Positions 1 to 7,305 of a DNA stretch of 10,840 bases are shown here, piece after piece. Each line of letters starts with the position of its first letter. Position 1 is the stretch's first letter. Source of the DNA: CAZYWA01 sp964650975 [NCBI: uncultured bacterium] (lineage in GTDB: Bacteria; JADJOY01); NCBI GenBank assembly GCA_964650975.1, contig CAZYWA010000242.1, positions 1 to 10,840 on the forward strand, in the 5' to 3' direction. Position numbers and translations under genes: made by a program. Under the pieces are notes generated by a model. That model was not told the DNA's origin and made no database searches. It was given only the letters and a program-made list of their open reading frames with translations.

Positions 1-26
1 GGGCGATGAGTTGCGCCGGGCGAGAG

Positions 27-479
27 CTACGCGAGAACGCTGAGCACGCTCGATGGATCGCTGGTCGGGTCGCCGGATGCATCGCCCGAACCGTCGCCGG
101 ACGACGCGCCACCGTCACCCGAAACGTCCACGGGAATCGGCGGCGTGTGATGGGTGTGATGGTGGTGCATCAGGCCGCCCACCTTCTGCGTGAGCGAGCT
201 GACGGCTTGCTTGGCCGAGGAGAGGTCGCCCGAGTCGAGCGCGGCGCCGATCTGGCTCAGGCCCTGGGCGATCGGACCGCTGCGGCCGTTCGCCCCGACG
301 CCCTGTGGCGCTTCCTCGCTGAGGCTCTCGAACGCCTGCTGCGCGCCCGCGAGATCGCCGCTCTGGATGGCCTTCGCGAGCTGGCCGAAGGACTGGCGGA
401 ACGCGCGGCGTCCCGGGCCGAGGTCCCGGAAAGCGCTCGCTGCGGAAGAACTGCCGGATGAGATCGGGTCGGTGCTCAT
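27..479 (-). CDS. Small repeat protein with His cluster and acidic Gly/Ser/Asp tail, function unknown
   Basis: A 150-residue protein with no signal peptide or membrane segment that I can see. After a Ser-rich N-terminus it holds two copies of one helical unit, at residues 34-53 (LAKAIQSGDLAGAQQAFESL) and 77-96 (IGAALDSGDLSSAKQAVSSL). These share the core GDLxxAxQAxxSL. A histidine cluster follows (MHHHHTHH, residues 104-111), then a low-complexity tail rich in Asp, Gly and Ser (about 118-150). The start at 479 is chosen over an upstream in-frame ATG at 593 because an AGGAG ribosome site lies 8 bases before it. The extra 38 residues also read as non-coding. Proteins with this kind of GDL-AQQA unit occur as short hypothetical proteins in several proteobacteria; I know no assigned function. 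The His cluster and acidic tail could bind metal ions (inference). It is transcribed divergently from the DUF2844/DUF3443 pair. Confidence 0.8.
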   Translation of the reverse strand: MSTDPISSGSSSAASAFRDLGPGRRAFRQSFGQLAKAIQSGDLAGAQQAFESLSEEAPQGVGANGRSGPIAQGLSQIGAALDSGDLSSAKQAVSSLTQKVGGLMHHHHTHHTPPIPVDVSGDGGASSGDGSGDASGDPTSDPSSVLSVLA

Positions 480-684
480 GGTCCGTGCTCCTGTTAGGGG
501 TGTGAACGACGTTAGGCCCCTCCGCGTGCGAGGGTTCGCAAGCGCCGTGCCCGAGAGAAACGCCTGCGATTCCGCGCGCAGCAGTGCGCGCACCGCTCGA
601 CCGGCTCACCGTCACCGGCATAAGTTGCCGAGGCGCCACCGAGGTTCACGTTTCTTCACGATCCGGTCATGTTCCGGAAAGAAG

Positions 685-705
685 CTTGCGGCACGATGCC
701 GCGAG
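685..705 (+). promoter_or_regulatory. Leader hairpin touching the ribosome site of the DUF2844 gene
   Basis: A nine-pair stem (685-693 with 697-705, one G-T wobble) closes a three-base loop, CGA. Its 3' arm runs into the purine-rich ribosome site GAGGGGGAGG at 703-712, five bases before the ATG at 718. In RNA this hairpin would sit against the ribosome site and could affect translation of the two-gene DUF2844/DUF3443 unit. The rest of the 480-717 divergent spacer shows no convincing -35/-10 pair and no open frame with coding character. The structure is seen directly; the regulatory role is inference. Confidence 0.35.
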
Positions 706-717
706 GGGGAGGTCTCG

Positions 718-1224
718 ATGTCACGTTCGATTCGGTCGGAGAGGGAGAGATCGCGAAGACGCGCGCTGCCGCTCGTGCTCGCGGCGGTCAGCGCGATCGG
801 GGCGCCGCGCCTGGCGCTCGCGACGCTCGGCGAAGCTCGCGCTTCGATCGAGCAGGACGGCGCGGCGCTCGGAGGCAAGCCGTCGAGGACGGCGACGGCG
901 CGCTACGAGATCCAGCGCATCGACGCCGCGAGCGGCACGCAGATCCGCGAGCTCGTCGAGCCAGGCGGCCGGGTGTTCGCGGTCACCTGGCTCGGTCCCG
1001 CGATGCCCGACCTGCGAAAGTTGCTCGGTACCCACTTCGACTCGTACGCGAGCGCCGCGCGGCTGCACGCGAACCGGCGCCACCTCGCGGTCGACGAGCC
1101 CGACCTCGTCATCCGCTCGGCGCGGCACGGGCGAACGTGGAGCGGCGGCGCGTACGTGCCGTCGCTCGCCCCGCAGGGTATGTCGGCAGCCGAGCTCCTC
1201 GCGGCCGGCGGAGAGAACCCGTGA
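718..1224 (+). CDS. DUF2844 family exported protein
   Basis: A 168-residue protein matching my recollection of the DUF2844 family. The N-terminus is a signal peptide: an Arg-rich stretch (residues 3-15), a hydrophobic core ALPLVLAAVSAIGA and a likely cleavage after ALA. The mature part begins TLGEARASIEQDG, close to the family's usual A-LG start. It then has IRELVEPGGRVFAVTWLGP, MPDLRKLLG and a C-terminal GGAYVPSLAPQG, which are the family's conserved blocks. The start at 718 has a strong ribosome site (GAGGGGGAGG, five-base gap); upstream in-frame starts would precede the signal peptide with non-coding sequence. The stop overlaps the GTG start of the DUF3443 gene (GTGA), so the two are very probably co-translated. 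DUF2844 and DUF3443 genes are commonly adjacent, for example in Burkholderia-type genomes. The biochemical role is unknown; it is probably periplasmic or surface-exposed. Confidence 0.88.
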   Translation: MSRSIRSERERSRRRALPLVLAAVSAIGAPRLALATLGEARASIEQDGAALGGKPSRTATARYEIQRIDAASGTQIRELVEPGGRVFAVTWLGPAMPDLRKLLGTHFDSYASAARLHANRRHLAVDEPDLVIRSARHGRTWSGGAYVPSLAPQGMSAAELLAAGGENP

Positions 1225-2414
1225 CGAGACCGCGAGATGGGCTCCTCGTCGTCGTGCTCTTGGCCGCGGTGGGCTGCGGTGGCGGCGGAGGCGGTGGCGG
1301 CGTGCCATCTTCCTCCACGCCGAACACCGAGACCCTGATCGTCGACGGCGGGCCCACCAACGACTCGGCCAACGAGCCGTTCGTGACGGTCACGGTTTGC
1401 GTGCCCGGCAGCTCGTCGAGCTGCACCACCGTCGATCACATGCTGGTCGACACCGGATCGACCGGCGTCCGGATCGTGTCGTCGGCGCTTCAGGGCCTCT
1501 CGCTTCCCGGAGAGCAAGACGGGAGCGGTCGTCCGATCGGCGAGTGCGCGCAGTTCGTCGACGGATACAGCTGGGGACCGGTCGCATCCGCCGACGTCGG
1601 GTTCGCCTCCGACACCGCAGCCGGCCTCGCGGTGCAGGTGATCGGCGATCCGTCGTTCGCGGCGGTGCCCGACGACTGCTCGGCCGGGCTGCCGAGCGAG
1701 AACACCGTCGAGGATTTCGGAGCCAACGGCGTGGTCGGGATCGGATTCTTCGCCCAGGACTGCGGTCCGGCCTGCACCGGCGGCCAGCAAGGCGGCAATT
1801 ACTACGCCTGTCCCGCGAACGGCTGCGAGGCGATCGCGCGCGCGCTGCCGGATCAGCTCCAGAACCCGGTGCTGGCGCTCGGTGCCAACACCAATGGCAT
1901 CTTGATCGAGCTGCCGGCCCTGTCGTCGCCGAGCGCCGCCACCGTGACCGGCACGCTCACGTTCGGGATCGGCACCGAGGACGACAACGCGCTCGGCGAC
2001 GCCGCGGTCCTGACCGTCGACGGCGAGGGCGACTTCAGCGCCTCGTTCGACGGCCAGCTCTGGCCCACCAGCTACATCGACTCCGGCTCGAACGCGAACT
2101 TCTTCGACGATCCGGCGCTGCCCTCGTGCCGGGTGTCGACCGGATTTTACTGCCCGGGCTCGCGCTTCACCTCGCCGGTCGAGAATCGCGGCCTGAACGG
2201 CACCGCCACCAGCGAGACGGTGACGGTCGACGATGCCGACCAGCTGCTCGACCAGCATCCGACCGACAGCGTCTTTCCGACCATCGCCGGTCCCTCCGGC
2301 GACGCCACCACCTTCGACTGGGGCCTACCCTTCTTCCTCGGTCGGCGAGTGTTCGTGGCGATCGAGGGGCAAGCGGCGCCGGGAGCGCCCACGCCCTACG
2401 TCGCGTACAGATGA
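1221..2414 (+). CDS. DUF3443 family lipoprotein with two aspartic-peptidase-like motifs
   Basis: A 397-residue protein starting at GTG 1221, with GGAGAG five bases upstream and a GTGA overlap with the DUF2844 gene. The N-terminus is a lipoprotein signal: hydrophobic LLVVVLLAAVG, then Cys19, followed by an eight-Gly spacer. The body matches DUF3443: VTVCVPGSSSSC, HMLVDTGSTGVRI (Asp77), ECAQFVDGYSWGPV, ADVGF, an FGANGVVGIGF block, a Cys-rich segment, and the ending FDWGLPFFLGRRVFVAIEG. The motif DTGS at 77-80 recurs as DSGS at 287-290 (TSYIDSGSNANFF). Each is preceded by hydrophobic residues, as in the two lobes of pepsin-like aspartic peptidases, and the 210-residue spacing would suit one two-lobed chain. 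Many cysteines suggest disulfides in an exported protein. Family membership is confident. Peptidase activity is inference, and the protein could instead be an inactive relative of that fold. Confidence 0.88.
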   Translation: MTRPRDGLLVVVLLAAVGCGGGGGGGGVPSSSTPNTETLIVDGGPTNDSANEPFVTVTVCVPGSSSSCTTVDHMLVDTGSTGVRIVSSALQGLSLPGEQDGSGRPIGECAQFVDGYSWGPVASADVGFASDTAAGLAVQVIGDPSFAAVPDDCSAGLPSENTVEDFGANGVVGIGFFAQDCGPACTGGQQGGNYYACPANGCEAIARALPDQLQNPVLALGANTNGILIELPALSSPSAATVTGTLTFGIGTEDDNALGDAAVLTVDGEGDFSASFDGQLWPTSYIDSGSNANFFDDPALPSCRVSTGFYCPGSRFTSPVENRGLNGTATSETVTVDDADQLLDQHPTDSVFPTIAGPSGDATTFDWGLPFFLGRRVFVAIEGQAAPGAPTPYVAYR

Positions 2415-2439
2415 CCGGTGGGTACGCTACGATCTCGAC

Positions 2440-4374
2440 GTGCGAATCCCGCGATTTCTCGCGTCATTCGAGGCACACGTCGCGATCGGTGCGCTGCTCC
2501 TGATCGGCGGCGCGGCCGCGTTGACGCCACGTCTCTACGCCACCGACCTCGCCACTCCGTTCCGGAACCGCGACGCTCCGTGGGCGCGCTCCACCACCTG
2601 CCAGTCGTGCCACCCCGATCACTTCGCGTCGTGGCACCGCACCTTCCACCGAACCATGACGCAGGAAGCGACTCCCGAGTCGGTGCAAGGTGCCTTCGAC
2701 GGCCAGACCGTGAGCTACTTCGGCATCACGGCGCGGCCCTACCAGCGCGACGGCCAGTTCTTCATCGACTACCTGCGGAAGGACGGGACGGCCTTCAAGA
2801 CGCTGCACGTGCTGCGCACCGTCGGCTCGCGGCGCTACCAGCAATACCTGGTCGACAACCCGGACGACGGTTGCGACAACTACTACCGGATCCCGCTGCT
2901 CTGGCACATCGGCGAGAAGCGTTGGATCCATCTCAACGGCGCCTTCCTGGGCGACGACCGCCAGCCCTACGACGCCTATCTCGCGGTGTGGAACCAGAAC
3001 TGCATTTTCTGTCACAACACCGGCCCGCGGCCCGGCAGCCTCAACTACGACGAGCTGCAAGCGCGCTTCGCCCGCGGCGAGCACGTGAGCTGGAACTTCG
3101 ACGCCAAGTACCGCTCGTCGGTCGCCGAGCTCGGCATCTCGTGCGAGAGCTGCCACGGACCGGCCGGTGAGCACGCGGCGCGGAATCGCAGCCCGCTGCG
3201 CCGCTATCTGCTGTATCTCACGGGACACGCGGATCCCACGATCGTGAACCCCGACCGGCTGTCGAAGGAGCGCAGCGTCGAGGTGTGCGGGCAGTGCCAC
3301 GGCCAGCGGGTGGCGAACCCACCCACGTCGATCCGCGAGTGGATGCACACCGGCCCCCTCTACCGGGCCGGCGAGGAGCTGACCGCGAGCGTGACGCCGA
3401 TCTCGGCGGACATGCGCGGGCCTCCCTGGGACCCCGACATGCTGGTCAAGCGCTTCTGGAGCGACGGCACGCCGCGGCTCACGGCGTACGAGTACCAGGG
3501 GATCACGATGTCGAAGTGCTACCAGCAGGGCGAGCTCACGTGCACCACGTGCCACTCGATGCACGGCGGCGACGTCCGCGGACAGCTCGAGCCCGCGATG
3601 CGCACCAACGAGGCGTGCCGCGGTTGCCACGCGGAGATCGTGGCCAACCCGCGCGCGCACACTCATCACGACCCGGCCGGGTCGGGCTCGCTCTGCTACG
3701 AGTGCCACATGCCGCGCGCGGCCTACGGCATCCTCGAGATCCATCGCAGCCACCGCATCCAGAATCCCGACCCGGCGCGCGACGCCGAGGCGGGGCGCCC
3801 GGACGCTTGCACCAGCTGCCATCTCGACCGCTCCGCGCCGTGGGCCGCGGAAGCGAGCCGCCGCTGGTGGGGCGAGAAATACCGTCAGCCCGAGAGCCGC
3901 GGCGACGGCGCACCCGTCGAGACGCCGGCCTTCGTGGCCGAGCTCCTGGGCGGCGACCCGGTGCAACGCGCGGTCGCGGCGCGGCTCGCCGGCCGTCGCG
4001 ACACGCCGCTCTCGATCGACGTGCGCAACGCGTTCGTCACGCCGCTGCTGCTCCAGGCGTTACACGACGATTACCCCACGATCCGCTTCTTCGCGCGCTC
4101 CAGCCTGATCGACCTCGCGGCCGAGTCCGGCGACGCGCCGCTCGGGGACGCGGTGCGGGCCTTCGATTACATCTCGGACGCGCCGGTGCGCACCGCGGCC
4201 CAGGCCAGAATCGACGCGGCGTGGGCGGGGTTCGCCGCCGAACGCGGACGATCGTTGCCACCACCGCCGCCGGGCACGCCGGTCGCGGCCGATCACCGGC
4301 TCGATGCCGATGCCGCCTCGCCGCTGATCGCGCTCCGGCTCACCGCGGCCAAATCCGTGGACATCGGCGAATGA
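2440..4374 (+). CDS. Octahaem c-type cytochrome with HEAT-like C-terminal region
   Basis: A 644-residue multihaem cytochrome c. It has eight CXXCH haem-attachment motifs, at residues 54, 188, 235, 283, 368, 393, 419 and 457. The first lies in TCQSCHPDHFASW...H, the pattern of cytochrome c554-type domains. Between haems 1 and 2 is a 130-residue haem-free segment with the RYQQYLV...PLLWH...KRWIHL...VWNQNC pattern, known from uncharacterised doubled-CXXCH cytochromes of environmental bacteria. Haem ligands may include His in HRTFHRTM, HTHHD and IHRSHRI. The region from about residue 506 on is haem-free and helical, resembling HEAT repeats (DDYPTIRFFARSSLIDLA). A hydrophobic stretch at about 10-28 is a signal peptide or N-terminal anchor, placing the protein in the periplasm. 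The GTG at 2440 is chosen because it leads straight into that segment; no clear ribosome site is visible, so the start is uncertain. It overlaps the next gene by ATGA. Probable role: periplasmic electron transfer or a redox enzyme of unknown substrate. Confidence 0.9.
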   Translation: MRIPRFLASFEAHVAIGALLLIGGAAALTPRLYATDLATPFRNRDAPWARSTTCQSCHPDHFASWHRTFHRTMTQEATPESVQGAFDGQTVSYFGITARPYQRDGQFFIDYLRKDGTAFKTLHVLRTVGSRRYQQYLVDNPDDGCDNYYRIPLLWHIGEKRWIHLNGAFLGDDRQPYDAYLAVWNQNCIFCHNTGPRPGSLNYDELQARFARGEHVSWNFDAKYRSSVAELGISCESCHGPAGEHAARNRSPLRRYLLYLTGHADPTIVNPDRLSKERSVEVCGQCHGQRVANPPTSIREWMHTGPLYRAGEELTASVTPISADMRGPPWDPDMLVKRFWSDGTPRLTAYEYQGITMSKCYQQGELTCTTCHSMHGGDVRGQLEPAMRTNEACRGCHAEIVANPRAHTHHDPAGSGSLCYECHMPRAAYGILEIHRSHRIQNPDPARDAEAGRPDACTSCHLDRSAPWAAEASRRWWGEKYRQPESRGDGAPVETPAFVAELLGGDPVQRAVAARLAGRRDTPLSIDVRNAFVTPLLLQALHDDYPTIRFFARSSLIDLAAESGDAPLGDAVRAFDYISDAPVRTAAQARIDAAWAGFAAERGRSLPPPPPGTPVAADHRLDADAASPLIALRLTAAKSVDIGE

Positions 4375-4823
4375 GCAAAGCACCGAAGGGCCCCTCCGAG
4401 CCGCTCGACCCCGCCAGCGCGGGGTGCCTCAAGCTGGGCTGGGCGATGATCGCGATCTTCCTGATCGGCGGCCTGGCGCTCGAGTCGATGCATTTCTTCA
4501 AGCTGCCGCTCTACGAGGACGCGCGGCTGCGCCGCGAGCTCTGGACCCTAGCGCACGCCCACGGCACGCTCTTCGGCGCCATCAACGTGCTCTTCGGGCT
4601 CTCTGCCACTCGCGGCATCGCGGACCCGGCGCGGCGAGCGCGCGCCGCGCGGCTGCTGCGGATCGGCGCTCCGCTGGTGCCGATCGGCTTCTTCCTCGGC
4701 GGGATCGGCGGCTCCGAGGGCGATCCCTCGCTCGCGGTGCTGCTGGTGCCCATCGGAGCCTTGTTCGCGATCGCCGGCATCGGCGCGCTCGCGATGGGAT
4801 TCTGGCGCGGATCCGGTAGCTGA
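4371..4823 (+). CDS. Four-helix integral membrane protein, function unknown
   Basis: A 150-residue protein starting at the ATG that overlaps the cytochrome stop codon (ATGA), so it is very likely translated together with it. Four hydrophobic segments are visible: residues about 22-40, 60-80, 95-114 and 121-145. Between segments 1 and 2 is a charged loop (YEDARLRREL); segment 2 begins LAHAHGTLFG, with two histidines (62 and 64) near the membrane face that could bind haem or metal. A short Arg-rich loop (88-97) separates segments 2 and 3 and probably faces the cytoplasm. I do not recognise the family. The tight coupling to the octahaem cytochrome suggests a membrane partner, such as a quinol-side electron donor or an assembly factor, but this is inference from position alone. 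Confidence 0.85.
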   Translation: MSKAPKGPSEPLDPASAGCLKLGWAMIAIFLIGGLALESMHFFKLPLYEDARLRRELWTLAHAHGTLFGAINVLFGLSATRGIADPARRARAARLLRIGAPLVPIGFFLGGIGGSEGDPSLAVLLVPIGALFAIAGIGALAMGFWRGSGS

Positions 4824-4849
4824 CGCGACGGCGCGCCGAGGCGGCCTGC

Positions 4850-6211
4850 ATGCCCGCTCCAAACGACCGCACCCCGACGCTCCTGGTCGCGGCCTTCGCG
4901 GCGGTCTCGATCAGCTTCATCGCGTCGAGCTTCTTCACCGAGTACGCGGCGCGCGGGACACGCGAGGCCGGCGACGAGATCGCGACCGATCTGGTCCCCG
5001 GGCTGGCCGAGCTCTTCGAGAGCCGCACCCATCTCCACGAGCTGCGCGTGATGCTCGAGCGTCCCGGCGAGAGCGCCGATGCGCCCGAGGATCCGGAGGC
5101 GCGTCTCGCCGCGGCCGACACGGCACGCCGCAAGCTCGACCAGAACCTCGATCGCTACCGGGAGCGGCCGATGAGGCCGCGCGAGCGCGAGCTGTGGGCG
5201 GACGTCGAACGATGGCGGCCCGCGCTCGACCGCGCGAGCGCCGGGTCGCTGGCCAGCGGTAGCGACCCGGTGAGCCGTCCCGGGGGCCTGGGCACGGTGG
5301 AACGCTGGGCCGAGCCGTACGAGAACCTCGACAGCGCGCTGCTCCGGCTCATCGATCTCGAGATGGAGGTCGAGCGCTCCCTCGCGGGGCGAGTCGAGCG
5401 CCTGCGCCACCGTTCGGTGGTGACCGCGCTGGTGCTGGACGGCATCAGTCTGCTGCTCGGGCTGTGCGTGCTGCTGCTCGTGATGCGCCTGGTGCGCCGC
5501 GACCGCGCGCTGGTCCAGAGCCGCGCCGAGGAGCTCGACATGTTCGCGTCGCGGATGGCGCACGACGTCGTGAACCCGCTCACCGCCGCGAGCCTGTCGT
5601 TCGACCTGGCGCTCCGGGGTCTGGCTGGCGACGAGCAGCTCGCCGCCGAGGTCCGGAACGGCAAGGCGAGCTTGCGCCAGATCCAGGAGCAGGTGGAAGG
5701 GCTGCTGGCGTTCGCACGCGCGGGAGCGGCGCGCGATGCCGCCGCGGCGACGGAGCTGGCGCCGGTGGTGGAACGCGTGGTGGCTCAGCTCGCGCCGCGG
5801 CTCCGCGACCAGCGTATCGAGCTCGACGTGCAGGTGAGGGCCGGACACGAGGTCGCGTGCGACCGCGGCCTGCTCGCGAGCGTGGTCTCGAACCTGGTGG
5901 GCAACGCGATCAAGTACATGGGCGACGGCCCGGTGCGGCGCATCCAGGTGCGCGCGCTGGAGCGCGGTCCGAGCCTGCTGATCGAGATCGAGGACACGGG
6001 GCTCGGCGTCCCGCCCGAGCTCGGCGCCAAGGTCTTCGATCCTTACGTGCGGGCACCCGGGACGCGGCAGCCGGGGCTCGGCCTCGGGCTCGCGACCGTC
6101 AAGCGGATCGTCGAGGCTCACGGCGGGCACGTGGGTGTCACCTCGACACCGGGGCGAGGCAGCCGCTTCTGGCTCGAGCTGCCGAGAGCGGCCCCGGCGC
6201 AGCTTTCCTGA
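4850..6211 (+). CDS. Membrane sensor histidine kinase, no HAMP domain
   Basis: A 453-residue transmembrane kinase. Domains in order: membrane segment (about 10-30); periplasmic region of about 155 residues, mostly charged and helical, probably a helical-bundle sensor; second membrane segment (about 190-212); then almost directly the dimerisation/phosphoacceptor helix with His238 in RMAHDVVNPLTA. The ATPase domain has the N box (NLVGNAIKY, Asn348 and Asn352), the G1 box DTGLG (382-386), an F box (KVFDPYVR) and the G2 box GLGLGL (409-414). There is no HAMP linker and no receiver domain, and no response regulator gene is in the window. The H box reads HDVVNPL rather than the usual HELRTPL type, but keeps His-Asp and the Asn-Pro-Leu. 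The ATG at 4850 follows GAGG by about eight bases, 26 bases after the membrane-protein stop. By position it may sense redox or envelope state and control nearby genes; this is inference. Confidence 0.93.
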   Translation: MPAPNDRTPTLLVAAFAAVSISFIASSFFTEYAARGTREAGDEIATDLVPGLAELFESRTHLHELRVMLERPGESADAPEDPEARLAAADTARRKLDQNLDRYRERPMRPRERELWADVERWRPALDRASAGSLASGSDPVSRPGGLGTVERWAEPYENLDSALLRLIDLEMEVERSLAGRVERLRHRSVVTALVLDGISLLLGLCVLLLVMRLVRRDRALVQSRAEELDMFASRMAHDVVNPLTAASLSFDLALRGLAGDEQLAAEVRNGKASLRQIQEQVEGLLAFARAGAARDAAAATELAPVVERVVAQLAPRLRDQRIELDVQVRAGHEVACDRGLLASVVSNLVGNAIKYMGDGPVRRIQVRALERGPSLLIEIEDTGLGVPPELGAKVFDPYVRAPGTRQPGLGLGLATVKRIVEAHGGHVGVTSTPGRGSRFWLELPRAAPAQLS

Positions 6212-6240
6212 ACCGCGCAACGCCGCACGCGCAAGGCAGG

Positions 6241-7305
6241 ATGATGAAGGCACAACGTCACGGCGGGCTGCTCGATCGCGAGATCGAGACGCTCCACGTC
6301 ACGCCCTCGCGGATCGCGGATTTCAGCGTCAACGTGAACCCGTACGGCCCGCACCCCGCGGTCGCGCGGGCGGCGCGCGCAGCCGATCTCACCCGTTATC
6401 CCGATCCGACCGCGCGCGCCGTGCGAGTGGCGCTCGGCACGCACCTGCGCGTGAGCCCGGACCGGCTGGTGCTCGGGAACGGTGCCGCGGAGCTCATGTG
6501 GAGCCTGGCGCGAGCGCTGCTCGTCGCCGGCGACGTGACCCTGATCGTGGAGCCCACGTTCAGCGAGCTGCCGAGCGCCGCGATCGCCGCCGGAGCGCGA
6601 ATCGCCGCATGGCGGGCGCGGGCCGGCGACCGGTTCGCGGTCGACGCGGCCGCGGTGAGCGCGGCGGTCCGCGTGAGCGGCGCGCGCCTCGCCTATCTCT
6701 GTACGCCCAACAATCCGACCGGCGCACACTTCCCCGCTCGCGAGGTAGCGGCGCTGGCGCGGCGTCATCCCGAGACCACGTGGATCGTCGATCAGGCGTT
6801 TTTGCCGCTGAGCCCGCATCACGACGAGGGCGCCACCCGCTTCCCGGCGAACGTGGTGACGCTACGCTCGCTCACCAAGGACCACGCGATTCCGGGACTC
6901 CGGATCGGCTACCTCGTGACCACGGCCGCGATCGCGGCGCGGATCGAGGCGGCGCGCGCGCCTTGGACCACCAGCTCACCCGCGCAGGCGGCCGCGCTCG
7001 CGACCCTTCGCACCGGGGATTTCGTGGCGCGCAGCCGGGACCGGCTGCTGGCGGATCGCGACGCGCTGGCCGCGAGCCTGCGCTCCCTCGGACTCGATCC
7101 GCTGCCGTCGTCGGCGCCGTTTCTACTGGTGGACGTGGGTCACGCGACGCGCCTCAAGAACCGGCTGCTCGAGAATCATCGCGTGCTGGTGCGCGACGGC
7201 ACGTCGTTCGGCCTGCCGCGCCACGTGCGCCTCGCCGGGCGCCCCGCCAAGGATCGGGCGCGGCTGGTGCGCGCGCTCCGCGCCGAGCTGCCGCTCGAGA
7301 CCTAA
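6241..7305 (+). CDS. cobD: Threonine-phosphate decarboxylase-type PLP enzyme (CobD/CobC)
   Basis: A 354-residue fold-type I PLP enzyme of the histidinol-phosphate aminotransferase/CobD group. CobD decarboxylates L-threonine O-3-phosphate to (R)-1-amino-2-propanol phosphate, which is later joined to adenosylcobyric acid. Seen in sequence: the N-terminal RHGG and DFSVNVNPYGP typical of CobD/CobC, TPNNPTG (residues 156-161, PLP phosphate/ring contacts), Asp184 in IVDQAF (ring nitrogen partner), Lys213 in SLTKDHAIPGLRIGYL as the Schiff-base lysine, and Arg221. The usual VDEAF reads VDQAF here. A HisC-type aminotransferase is the alternative. The HGG start and the cobalamin genes on the other side of the intergenic region favour CobD. 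Two ATGs stand in tandem (6241, 6244) after AAGG at 6233-6236; 6244 has the better spacing. The gene lies 29 bases after the kinase and may share its transcript. Its TAA stop lies inside the outer arm of the downstream palindrome. Confidence 0.85.
   Translation: MMKAQRHGGLLDREIETLHVTPSRIADFSVNVNPYGPHPAVARAARAADLTRYPDPTARAVRVALGTHLRVSPDRLVLGNGAAELMWSLARALLVAGDVTLIVEPTFSELPSAAIAAGARIAAWRARAGDRFAVDAAAVSAAVRVSGARLAYLCTPNNPTGAHFPAREVAALARRHPETTWIVDQAFLPLSPHHDEGATRFPANVVTLRSLTKDHAIPGLRIGYLVTTAAIAARIEAARAPWTTSSPAQAAALATLRTGDFVARSRDRLLADRDALAASLRSLGLDPLPSSAPFLLVDVGHATRLKNRLLENHRVLVRDGTSFGLPRHVRLAGRPAKDRARLVRALRAELPLET

Noticed and set aside
480-593. N-terminal extension of the small repeat protein to an ATG at 593
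   Set aside because: The ATG at 479 has a well-placed AGGAG, and the added residues have no coding character.
510-610. Promoter for the minus-strand small gene (TTGCGA with TAACGT)
   Set aside because: The spacing of 21 bases is too long for a standard sigma-70 promoter, and neither box is a good match.
903-2258. Long minus-strand open frame opposite DUF2844/DUF3443
   Set aside because: Antisense shadow of GC-rich genes: low-complexity Arg/Ala-rich product, while the plus strand has recognised families.
2464-3966. Minus-strand open frame of 500 residues opposite the cytochrome
   Set aside because: The plus strand encodes eight CXXCH motifs in one frame; the antisense product has no recognisable motif.
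4511-6253. Minus-strand open frame of 580 residues opposite the kinase
   Set aside because: Shadow frame; all kinase boxes are on the plus strand.
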